Positions 1-7,083 of a DNA stretch of 64,000 nt are shown piece after piece. This DNA comes from Rossellomorea vietnamensis (GTDB lineage Bacteria; Bacillota; Bacilli; Bacillales; Bacillaceae_B). The notes under the pieces are model-generated. The model worked only from the letters and a program-made list of their open reading frames with translations, was not told the origin of the DNA and did not search any database. The position numbers and the translations under genes are program-made. Positions within the stretch are counted from its first letter, which is position 1, and each line of letters starts with the position of its first letter. The stretch is from contig NZ_LIXZ01000001.1 of assembly GCF_001305855.1 (NCBI RefSeq), forward strand, positions 248,001-312,000, given 5' to 3'.

Positions 1-263
1 CCATAGAGAAAGCTTATTTAACTTCCGGGGAAGGTTGTTTATCCGTCGATCGGAATGTACCGGGTTTCGTACCCCGATATGCAAGAGTGACTGTAAGAGG
101 CTGGGATGTGGACGGCAATGAAGTAAAGCTTCGTCTTAAAGGTCTGCCGGCCATCGTCTTTCAACATGAAATCGACCACCTGAATGGTATCATGTTCTAT
201 GATCATATCAATCCTTCTAATCCATTTGAGCCTATCCCTGATGCCATTGCCATTGAACGATAA
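1..263 (+). CDS. def: Peptide deformylase, 3' part
   Basis: This is the C-terminal part of a gene that begins before the window; the reading frame starts at base 3 and ends in TAA at 261-263. The two metal-binding signatures are visible: EGCLSV (Cys ligand) and HEIDH (the HExxH zinc/iron site with catalytic Glu). The enzyme removes the N-formyl group from new proteins in the cytoplasm. The spacing of the motifs and the tail of about 25 residues after the second motif fit the longer Gram-positive (type 2) deformylases, such as B. subtilis DefB/YkrB. In B. subtilis that gene also sits beside ykrA, the next gene here. Confidence 0.93.
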   Translation, partial: IEKAYLTSGEGCLSVDRNVPGFVPRYARVTVRGWDVDGNEVKLRLKGLPAIVFQHEIDHLNGIMFYDHINPSNPFEPIPDAIAIER

Positions 264-266
264 ACC

Positions 267-307
267 CAAAAAAGACTCCCACAGATATCAAGTGGGAGGC
301 TTTTTTT
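267..307. terminator. Bidirectional terminator between def and the HAD phosphatase
   Basis: A 9-bp stem (GACTCCCAC with GTGGGAGGC, one mismatch) has an A-run on its left and seven Ts on its right. It can therefore end both converging transcripts. Confidence 0.8.
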
Positions 308-314
308 GAATGTC

Positions 315-1085
315 CTAGATCAATTCAAGTTCCTTTAATCCGTGGTAGATTCCATCATCATCCACGTGCTTTGTAATCAAATTTGCGTGTTTTTGGACTT
401 CTTGTACGGCATTACCCATTGCAACACCGGTGCCGACGGATTGGATCATCTCAATATCATTCAAGCCGTCCCCGAATGCATAGACATCTTCCATATTGAA
501 TCCGAGCTTCGCGATCATCTTTTTGATCCCCTCTGCTTTTGAACCGCCTTTCGGAAGAATATCCATGGAGTATTGATGCCAGCGGATAAACGTGAAATCT
601 GTGTATTTCTCCCGGTAAAAACCCTCTTCTTCCTTTGTGCAGAATAGCAGGGATTGGTAGATGTCTCTTCCTTTATAAAAATCCGGGGCAAATCCCGGGT
701 GAGGAAACTTCAAGCTGTTCATACTCTTCTCGATATATTCATGGTGCTTATGGTTCGATTTCATCGTTTCATGATTTAAATGAACAACAGGGTGCTCCTT
801 TATATACGTATCCTCTAATAATTCTTCCAATGTTTCAACTTGCAGAGGATTCGTGTATATCACTTCATTTTCAAAAACCACATACTGCCCATTAAAAGAT
901 ACGAAGGACTCGATTCCCAATTCTTCTCTTAAACTTTCATACATAAATGGGGCCCTTCCAGTCGCAATTGCAACATACGTTCCGTTTGCCTGCAGTGTTT
1001 GGATGGATTCTTTTGTGGCCTGTGGCAGTTTTTTATCGTGATCAAGCAGTGTGCCGTCTATATCAAAGAAAACTATTTTAGACAT
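315..1085 (-). CDS. ykrA: HAD-superfamily (Cof-type) phosphatase, YkrA-like
   Basis: A 256-residue cytoplasmic hydrolase. All HAD motifs are present: motif I with nucleophile Asp8 and Asp10 (DIDGTL), Thr/Gly-rich motif II near residues 40-44 (ATGR), Lys183 in GGSKAEG, and the acidic motif GDGLND at 205-210. Between motifs II and III lies the large C2 cap typical of Cof-type sugar-phosphate or flavin-nucleotide phosphatases. The substrate cannot be read from sequence. The start ATG has an AAGGAG box just upstream. The gene converges with def, the same neighbour as in B. subtilis. The family call is firm; the physiological substrate is unknown. Confidence 0.88.
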   Translation of the reverse strand: MSKIVFFDIDGTLLDHDKKLPQATKESIQTLQANGTYVAIATGRAPFMYESLREELGIESFVSFNGQYVVFENEVIYTNPLQVETLEELLEDTYIKEHPVVHLNHETMKSNHKHHEYIEKSMNSLKFPHPGFAPDFYKGRDIYQSLLFCTKEEEGFYREKYTDFTFIRWHQYSMDILPKGGSKAEGIKKMIAKLGFNMEDVYAFGDGLNDIEMIQSVGTGVAMGNAVQEVQKHANLITKHVDDDGIYHGLKELELI

Positions 1086-1323
1086 GATCGTTCTCCTTTT
1101 CAGAAATATTCAGTTGCGGTTCTATTTTACCCGTTGTTTAAGGTAATCCTTTACAAAGAAAATGTCAATGGAGACAGCCGGACAGTACCATTTACCAAAC
1201 TTAACCATGTAAGAGATTCCATAAATTCCGTACAATATAAGTAACACAACAGAGACGTCCGTATTATTGTTCCTTTACTTCACAGGAAAATCTCGGTAAA
1301 CTATTAATAAGGAGTGATCCACC

Positions 1324-1395
1324 ATGTTAAAGAAGCTCAGGAAAAAGCTTTTAAAACAGTGGAAAGAATTGCTTAGAAAAAAAACGATTGCATAA
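1324..1395 (+). CDS. Possible 23-residue basic amphipathic peptide
   Basis: A short frame runs ATG to TAA and follows a full AAGGAGTG ribosome-binding site 7-8 bases upstream. Ten of its 23 residues are Lys or Arg, starting MLKKLRKKLLK. Leu/Trp at positions 2, 5, 9, 10, 13, 16 and 17 fall on one helical face with Lys/Arg on the other. That is the pattern of a membrane-active or RNA-binding helix. A weak promoter (TTTACT, 17 bases, TAAACT) ends about 10 bases before the ribosome site. I do not recognise a family. It could be a real microprotein, a leader peptide or chance; the strong ribosome site is the best argument for it. Confidence 0.4.
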   Translation: MLKKLRKKLLKQWKELLRKKTIA

Positions 1396-1741
1396 TCCCT
1401 CTGTTTCTCAGGAAACGATTTAAGGGGAAACGCTATTAAAATGCATGCCAATCGGACATACTGACATACAATTGCACAATGAATAAGGGACTGACGCCAC
1501 TAGTGAGCTTTTCCTCCATTGGCATTGGTCCCTCTTCTATCTTTGTCATGATTCAGTACAGGATTATTCAAAAACTTTATTTACACGGGAAAATCCTTTA
1601 TAATTTAATTCATACATAAACTAGATGATTCGTTCCTATAGAAATGATAGGCTATTATATAAGTTAATGTAAATGTAGTTGATAACTTTTTTATCATAGA
1701 TGAAAGTTAGATTTTTTGAAAACGGATAAGGAGAGAGAAAA
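1396..1741 (+). other. Leader region of rpoY-rnjA with a long hairpin
   Basis: No longer gene is visible here. Bases 1486-1533 can form a hairpin with a 13-position stem (AGGGAC pairs with GTCCCT, then a further partly wobble-paired stretch). Its pyrimidine-rich loop contains TTTTCCTCC. No T-run follows, so it is not a normal terminator. An AT-rich stretch with TATAAT near 1598 may hold the rpoY promoter, but no good -35 box is spaced to it. Confidence 0.3.
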
Positions 1742-1948
1742 ATGATTTTTAAAGTATTTTATCAAGAAAGTAAAGCAGAAGTGCCTGTTCGCGAATGCAC
1801 TCAATCTCTTTACATGGAAGCTGATTCAGAACGTGAAGTACGCCTGAATTTAAAAGACAAACCGTATAACATCGAATTCGTACAAAAGCTTGAGGGCGCT
1901 TTTTTAGAGTATGAAAAAAACCACCATTCTTTCGAGATGGAGCAATAA
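1742..1948 (+). CDS. rpoY: RNA polymerase epsilon subunit RpoY
   Basis: A 68-residue protein of the YkzG/RpoY family. It is a small subunit of Firmicutes RNA polymerase that binds the core enzyme and resembles the phage protein Gp2 in fold. The start MIFKVFYQ and the segment [18 protein letters not shown] are typical of the family, and the length matches (about 69 residues in B. subtilis). A GGAGAG box lies upstream of the ATG. It stops three bases before rnjA, so the two are almost certainly co-transcribed, as in B. subtilis (ykzG-ykqC). Confidence 0.93.
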   Translation: MIFKVFYQESKAEVPVRECTQSLYMEADSEREVRLNLKDKPYNIEFVQKLEGAFLEYEKNHHSFEMEQ

Positions 1949-1951
1949 TTC

Positions 1952-3619
1952 ATGAAATTTGTAAAGAATGACCAAACCGCTGTATTTGCCCTTGGCGGTT
2001 TAGGTGAAATCGGTAAAAACACATACGGCGTACAATTCCAAGACGAAATTATCCTGATCGATGCAGGAATCAAATTCCCTGAGGACGAACTGCTCGGTAT
2101 CGATTACGTGATCCCTGATTACACGTATCTCGTGAAGAATGCAGATAAGATCAAGGGGCTGTTCGTCACTCACGGCCATGAAGACCATATCGGAGGAATC
2201 CCCTATTTACTTCGCGAGTTAAATATCCCAATATACGGTGGGAAGCTTGCGCTGGCACTTATCAAGAACAAACTTGAAGAACACGGATTATTACGTAATG
2301 CGAAATTAAATGTCATCCAGGAAGATGATGTTGTGAAATTCCGCAAAACATCTGTAACCTTCTTCAGAACGACACACAGTATTCCGGATTCTTACGGAAT
2401 CGTTGTCAAAACACCACCTGGAAATGTTGTGCACACAGGTGACTTCAAATTCGATTTCACGCCGGTTGGTGAACCCGCGAACTTAACCAAAATGGCTGAA
2501 ATCGGAAAAGAAGGCGTTCTTTGTCTTCTGTCTGACAGTACTAACGCTGAAGTTCCAAACTTCACTATGTCAGAACGTAAAGTCGGAGAAAGCATCAATG
2601 ATATTTTCCGTAAAGTGGACGGAAGAGTCATCTTTGCTACCTTCGCTTCGAATATTCACCGTCTTCAACAAGTGGTTGAAGCAGCAGTGTTCCATAATAG
2701 AAAGGTTGCTGTTTTCGGAAGAAGCATGGAAGCAGCCATCACGATTGGACAAGAATTAGGATATATTAACGCTCCTAAAGATACATTCATTGAACATAAT
2801 CAAATCAATCGCCTTCCAGCGAATGAAGTGGCTATTCTGTGTACAGGTTCCCAAGGTGAACCGATGGCAGCATTATCAAGGATTGCAAACGGTACCCACC
2901 GTCAGATCCAGATCCAGCCTGGTGATACTGTTGTATTCTCTTCTTCACCAATCCCGGGGAATACAATCAGTGTCAACCGTACGATCAACCTTTTATATCG
3001 TGCCGGTGCAGAAGTCGTCCATGGACCATTAAGTGATATCCATACATCTGGTCATGGTGGACAACAAGAAATGAAGCTGATGCTTCGTTTGATGAATCCA
3101 ACCTTCTTTATGCCGATTCACGGAGAATTCCGTATGCAGAAGATGCACGCTCAGCTTGGTGTCGATTGCGGAGTGCAAGAGGAAAACTGCTTCATCATGG
3201 ATAACGGTGAAGTACTCGCATTAAGCAATGATTCAGCACAGGTAGCCGGGAAAATCCCTTCTGGAAACGTCTATATCGATGGAAGCGGTATTGGTGACAT
3301 CGGTAATATCGTCCTTCGTGACCGCCGTATTCTTTCAGAAGAAGGCCTTGTGATTGTCGTTGTCAGCATCGACATGAAGGATTTCAAGATCGCTTCCGGC
3401 CCGGACCTTATTTCAAGAGGATTCGTCTACATGCGTGAATCAGGCGACCTTATTAATGAAGCGCAAACGCTCATTTCTAAACACTTGAACAAAGTGCTTG
3501 AAAGAAGAACGTCCCAATGGTCAGAAATCAAGAATGAAATCACTGATACACTTGCTCCATTCTTATATGAAAAAACGAAACGTCGCCCGATGATCCTACC
3601 AATCATCATGGAAGTATAA
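1952..3619 (+). CDS. rnjA: Ribonuclease J1
   Basis: A 555-residue metallo-beta-lactamase/beta-CASP nuclease with 5'-exonuclease and endonuclease activity, central to mRNA turnover and 16S rRNA maturation. The zinc motif HGHEDH is at residues 74-79, preceded by the [11 protein letters not shown] start of the family. HTGDFKFD supplies the next ligand, followed by the beta-CASP insert and the HTSGHG and PIHGEF motifs; a C-terminal domain closes the protein. The length equals that of B. subtilis RNase J1. It follows rpoY at once and ends before a long palindromic terminator shared with the converging ktrC. Confidence 0.96.
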   Translation: MKFVKNDQTAVFALGGLGEIGKNTYGVQFQDEIILIDAGIKFPEDELLGIDYVIPDYTYLVKNADKIKGLFVTHGHEDHIGGIPYLLRELNIPIYGGKLALALIKNKLEEHGLLRNAKLNVIQEDDVVKFRKTSVTFFRTTHSIPDSYGIVVKTPPGNVVHTGDFKFDFTPVGEPANLTKMAEIGKEGVLCLLSDSTNAEVPNFTMSERKVGESINDIFRKVDGRVIFATFASNIHRLQQVVEAAVFHNRKVAVFGRSMEAAITIGQELGYINAPKDTFIEHNQINRLPANEVAILCTGSQGEPMAALSRIANGTHRQIQIQPGDTVVFSSSPIPGNTISVNRTINLLYRAGAEVVHGPLSDIHTSGHGGQQEMKLMLRLMNPTFFMPIHGEFRMQKMHAQLGVDCGVQEENCFIMDNGEVLALSNDSAQVAGKIPSGNVYIDGSGIGDIGNIVLRDRRILSEEGLVIVVVSIDMKDFKIASGPDLISRGFVYMRESGDLINEAQTLISKHLNKVLERRTSQWSEIKNEITDTLAPFLYEKTKRRPMILPIIMEV

Positions 3620-3620
3620 T

Positions 3621-3668
3621 AACGAAAGAAGAGGCTGGCCCAAATGGGTCAGCCTCTTCTTTCGTTTT
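3621..3668. terminator. Bidirectional terminator between rnjA and ktrC
   Basis: A nearly perfect inverted repeat with a stem of about 20 bp (AACGAAAGAAGAGGCT pairing with its complement) lies between two converging stop codons. It ends in TTTT on the + strand. Confidence 0.88.
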
Positions 3669-4326
3669 ACAATACCTTTTTCTCAAATCGGTTAATATCC
3701 GTATCGGCCCCAATGACAATGAGAATGTCCCCTACGCGGATTTGTTCATCGGCTTGTGGGGAAACGATGATATCTTTTTCCCTTTTGATCGCCACGATGT
3801 TGATTCCGAACTGAGCACGGATATCTAAATCGATCAGGGAGTTTCCACTGAGGTGTTCATTGGCAACGATCTCCACGATGGAATGTTCATCTGACAACTC
3901 CAGATAATCCAGCACGTTATTTGAAATGATATTATGAGCAATCCTTCTTCCCATATCCCTCTCCGGATGAACGACCTGGTTCGCCCCAATTTTACGGAGC
4001 ACCTTTTCATGATAATCATTCTGTGCTTTCACGGTAATCTTCTTGACGCCGATTTCCTTTAACATCAATGTCGTCAGCACACTGGACTGGATATCATCTC
4101 CGATCGCGACAATTACATGATCGAAATTACGGATCCCGAGGCTCTTCAATACGGATTCATCGGTCGAATCCGCCACAACGGCGTGTGAAGCGATGGAAGA
4201 AAATTCATTCACTTTGTCCTCGTCATTATCGATTGCCATAACCTCCATGCCTTGATCCGTCAATGATCGAACGATACTGCCGCCAAACCGGCCCAAGCCT
4301 ATAACTACAAACTCTTTTTTCACCAT
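3667..4326 (-). CDS. ktrC: Potassium uptake gating subunit KtrC (RCK protein)
   Basis: A 219-residue soluble regulator of a Ktr potassium channel. The N-terminal RCK_N domain has the dinucleotide-binding motif G10-x-G12-x-x-G15 and an acidic residue (Asp33) at the end of beta-2. The C-terminal half (about 135-219) is an RCK_C domain, which in KtrA/KtrC binds c-di-AMP and shuts the channel. The partner membrane subunit is not in the window; in B. subtilis KtrC works with KtrD encoded elsewhere. Its place beside rnjA matches B. subtilis ykqB. KtrA and KtrC are close relatives; KtrC is chosen from the neighbourhood. Confidence 0.9.
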   Translation of the reverse strand: MVKKEFVVIGLGRFGGSIVRSLTDQGMEVMAIDNDEDKVNEFSSIASHAVVADSTDESVLKSLGIRNFDHVIVAIGDDIQSSVLTTLMLKEIGVKKITVKAQNDYHEKVLRKIGANQVVHPERDMGRRIAHNIISNNVLDYLELSDEHSIVEIVANEHLSGNSLIDLDIRAQFGINIVAIKREKDIIVSPQADEQIRVGDILIVIGADTDINRFEKKVL

Positions 4327-4363
4327 GTATCCCCCCGCACTCTCTATGACTATATTTTAGCAT

Positions 4364-4394
4364 AAAAAAAAGGAGAAAATGAAATTTCTCCCTT
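4364..4394 (-). terminator. Terminator of the cydAB operon
   Basis: On the minus strand an AAGGGAGAAA/TTTCTCCTT stem is followed by eight Ts, about 35 bases after the cydB stop. Confidence 0.82.
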
Positions 4395-4428
4395 TTCTTT
4401 TCTGTATTTCATTCGAGTCCAATTCGCG

Positions 4429-5448
4429 CTACTTGTTTCCTTTCACATAATCGGCATCGAACAAGAATAGCCTCATTAATAGATAAAGTGAAGGGATCAG
4501 TAACAGCAAACCGGCAATAAACACAATGACCAATGCCATCCCCATCGTCGGGTTCGTGACACCCGTTTCAATCGTGATGAACGGCTTGAGGATGTATGGT
4601 AAATGCGATGCCCCATAGCCGAAGAAAGCAAAGAAGAATTGCAGCATGACCAGGATGAAGGCCAGGCCAAAGCTCTTTCTCCTATAGATAAAAAATGAAG
4701 CGCCAAGAAAGCACACGAGGGATAATCCGAACATCCACCATATTTCAATGGCGCTATTGAAATGCTCGGGATTATGCTCCCTTAAAGACACGAACACCAG
4801 TAAACTCGCTAAGATCGTAGGAGGGCTCCAGAACAGTGAAAACTTCCTCAGTTCCTCCCTCGAATCCATATCCCCTGCGCGATTCGCATAATAAGTCAAA
4901 AATGTCGCGCTGATAAATAAAACTGATACGATCGACAGGACGACTACGCTCCATGAATAAGGACTCGTGAACAGCTCACGGGCCAGGAAAACGACCTTAT
5001 CACCCTGCTCCTCCAAAAAACCGCCCTCTGATATGGTCAATGCCGTTGATAATGAAGCTGGAATCAATAACCCCGTGGCTCCATATAAAAACAAGTAGAT
5101 GATATTGTCTTTTGAGCCATAATTTCCAAAAGCATAAAAGCTTCCCCTGATGGCAAGCAGGATGATCGCGATACTCCCTGGAAGCAATAATGCCGTCCCA
5201 TAATAATAAGCTGCATCAGGAAAAAAGCCGACCAAACCGACAAAAAAGAAGACAAAAAAGACGTTCGTTACTTCCCATACCGGAGAAAGATATCGACTGA
5301 TCAATACATTTAAAGTATGCTCTTTCCCTTTCATTCTACCGTAAAAGGCGAAAAAGCCGGCTCCAAAATCAATCGAAGCCACTATCAGATAACCATATAG
5401 GAAAATCCACAGGACCGTGATCCCCACGATTTCCAAACTCATACCCAT
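4429..5448 (-). CDS. cydB: Cytochrome bd menaquinol oxidase subunit II
   Basis: A 339-residue membrane protein with eight or nine hydrophobic segments, the CydB/YthB family. It pairs with CydA to form the bd-type terminal oxidase, which passes electrons from menaquinol to oxygen in the cytoplasmic membrane with high oxygen affinity. The conserved N-terminal helix has the pattern LYGYLIVASIDFGAG (acidic Asp in helix 1), followed by PVWEVTNVFFV. It starts 50 bases after cydA. No CydX/CydS-like single-helix gene follows: the only downstream frame is an 18-codon run inside the terminator. Confidence 0.92.
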   Translation of the reverse strand: MGMSLEIVGITVLWIFLYGYLIVASIDFGAGFFAFYGRMKGKEHTLNVLISRYLSPVWEVTNVFFVFFFVGLVGFFPDAAYYYGTALLLPGSIAIILLAIRGSFYAFGNYGSKDNIIYLFLYGATGLLIPASLSTALTISEGGFLEEQGDKVVFLARELFTSPYSWSVVVLSIVSVLFISATFLTYYANRAGDMDSREELRKFSLFWSPPTILASLLVFVSLREHNPEHFNSAIEIWWMFGLSLVCFLGASFFIYRRKSFGLAFILVMLQFFFAFFGYGASHLPYILKPFITIETGVTNPTMGMALVIVFIAGLLLLIPSLYLLMRLFLFDADYVKGNK

Positions 5449-5498
5449 TCCTCCCTCTTAACAAAATCAGTTGGCCCCTCTATTAGGAGCATCACAAG

Positions 5499-6836
5499 CT
5501 AACTCGCTTTTTTAGGAAATCGTTGTTCCAATTCAGCCTCTGCCGGCTTATTTTTAAACATTTTAATTAATACAATGACACACAGTACGCCAAGAAGTAT
5601 ATATAGACCTACAAAGAGTGCGAACGTAAGGCCAACCCCGTCTGCCTTTGTTGCTGCCTCTGCGACCTTCATATATCCACGCAAAATCCATGGCTGCCGC
5701 CCAACCTCCGCGTATATCCAGCCAAATTCAATTGCAAGCATCGCAAGCGGTCCACTGGCCACGATCCCCCAAAGCAATCCTTTATTCCATTCATTTCGTT
5801 TTTTCCACTTCCAGAATAAGATAAATGCCCCAGCAATGAAGATACTGTAAAATCCGATCGACACCATCAAATCAAATAAATAGTGTACCCATAAAGGCGG
5901 CCGCTCGTCTTCAGGAAATTCATTCAACCCGATAACCTCTGTATCAAATGAACTTCCAGCAAGAAAGCTCAAGAATCCTGGTAATCGAATCTCATTATGG
6001 ACTTCGTTATTTTCATCAAGCGTCCCGAAAACGATTAAATCGGCATTCTCTTCCGACTCAAAATGCCACTCTGCCGCCGCAAGTTTCTCAGGCTGATATT
6101 CAGCCAGGAACTTAGCCGATAAATCTCCTGCCAGAGCAGAACCAAAAGCGAAAATCAATGCAGATACCATCGTTAAACGAAGGGCTTTCTTATGATAGTC
6201 CCCTCCCTTTTTACGGAGGATCGCAAATGCTGTGATGGCTGCCAGTATGAGGGCAGAAGTTAAGTATGCCGTCGTCAGCACGTGAAATACTTTGGTTGGT
6301 GTCGCGGGATTTAGCATCGCTGCAATCGGATCGATATTAATCGCCTTTCCATCTTCCAATTCGAATCCCTGCGGCGTATTCATAAACGCATTAACCGTCG
6401 TAATGAAAAGGGCGGAAGCCGAAGAACCGATCATCACCGGTATCGTAAGCAGCCAGTGAATCCATTTATTCTTAAATCGATCCCACGTATAAAGGTAAAT
6501 CCCCAAAAAGATGGCTTCAAAGAAAAACGCAAAAGTTTCCATAAATAAAGGCAGGGCAATCACCTGCCCGGCCACCTGCATAAACGATGGCCATAACAAG
6601 GACAACTGAAGCCCAATCGCAGTTCCGGTCACAACCCCGACAGCCACCGTAATCGTAAATCCCCTCGCCCATCTCCGTGCAAGCAAAAGGTAATGAGGAT
6701 CATTTCGTTTGATCCCCATGAACTCGGCTATGGAAATCATAACCGGAACCCCTACCCCAATCGTTGCAAAAATAATATGGAATGCAAGGGTTGTCGACGT
6801 GAGCATCCTGCTCAAAATCACACTATCCAAAACCAT
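5499..6836 (-). CDS. cydA: Cytochrome bd menaquinol oxidase subunit I
   Basis: A 445-residue heme-bearing subunit with about nine transmembrane helices. The N-terminal helix contains the His ligand (AFHIIFA, His19), and the GRQPW motif of the family lies in the C-terminal third (EVGRQPWILRG). The loop between helices 6 and 7 is short, so this is the short-Q-loop class like B. subtilis YthA or the Geobacillus enzyme, not the long E. coli type. It is the first gene of a cydAB operon with a promoter of TTCACA, 17 bases, TATAAT and a Rex operator upstream. Whether it is orthologous to B. subtilis cydA or ythA needs a tree. Confidence 0.92.
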   Translation of the reverse strand: MVLDSVILSRMLTSTTLAFHIIFATIGVGVPVMISIAEFMGIKRNDPHYLLLARRWARGFTITVAVGVVTGTAIGLQLSLLWPSFMQVAGQVIALPLFMETFAFFFEAIFLGIYLYTWDRFKNKWIHWLLTIPVMIGSSASALFITTVNAFMNTPQGFELEDGKAINIDPIAAMLNPATPTKVFHVLTTAYLTSALILAAITAFAILRKKGGDYHKKALRLTMVSALIFAFGSALAGDLSAKFLAEYQPEKLAAAEWHFESEENADLIVFGTLDENNEVHNEIRLPGFLSFLAGSSFDTEVIGLNEFPEDERPPLWVHYLFDLMVSIGFYSIFIAGAFILFWKWKKRNEWNKGLLWGIVASGPLAMLAIEFGWIYAEVGRQPWILRGYMKVAEAATKADGVGLTFALFVGLYILLGVLCVIVLIKMFKNKPAEAELEQRFPKKAS

Positions 6837-6906
6837 TCATTACTCCCCCTACCGAATTACTTTTTATCGTAAACAGCTCTTTCCTACTGTTTATCACTTA
6901 TTGTTC

Positions 6907-6935
6907 ATTATAAAACCTGCGGGTAAGTTTGTGAA
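6907..6935 (-). promoter_or_regulatory. cydAB sigma-A promoter
   Basis: On the minus strand the -35 box TTCACA (6930-6935) and -10 box TATAAT (6907-6912) are 17 bases apart. Transcription would start near 6900, about 64 bases before the cydA ATG. The -35 box overlaps a TCACAA half-site of the Rex type (6929-6934). Confidence 0.75.
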
Positions 6936-6953
6936 GTATTGAACATGAATATT

Positions 6954-6971
6954 TTGTGACATTTTTCACAA
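6954..6971. promoter_or_regulatory. Rex operator upstream of cydAB
   Basis: TTGTGA, six bases, TCACAA is a perfect palindrome matching the consensus for the redox repressor Rex. Rex leaves DNA when NADH rises. The centre is near -62 from the inferred start of cydAB. Rex control of cyd operons is established in B. subtilis; here it is inferred from the site. Confidence 0.85.
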
Positions 6972-7044
6972 AGTTTCCTCCTTAAGAATCTTCCATTTTG
7001 AATAGCTTATCTGCCATTCAAATATGACAGCCTCCACAACACAC

Positions 7045-7070
7045 AAAAAACCCCACACACCAGTGCGGGG
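7045..7070 (-). terminator. Terminator of the ABC exporter operon
   Basis: On the minus strand a CCCCGCAC/GTGTGGGG stem (one mismatch) is followed by six Ts, just after the second exporter gene. Confidence 0.85.
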
Positions 7071-7083
7071 CTCCCAACAAAAC

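Noticed and set aside
1443-1520. 26-codon GTG frame on the minus strand before ykrA
   Set aside because: The GGAGG box is 12 bases from the GTG and the product shows no recognisable pattern.
1486-1533. Rho-independent terminator
   Set aside because: No T-run follows the stem on either strand, so it is listed only as a hairpin of unknown role.
4365-4428. CydX/CydS-like small subunit after cydB
   Set aside because: The only frame is 18 codons, has no hydrophobic helix and overlaps the terminator.
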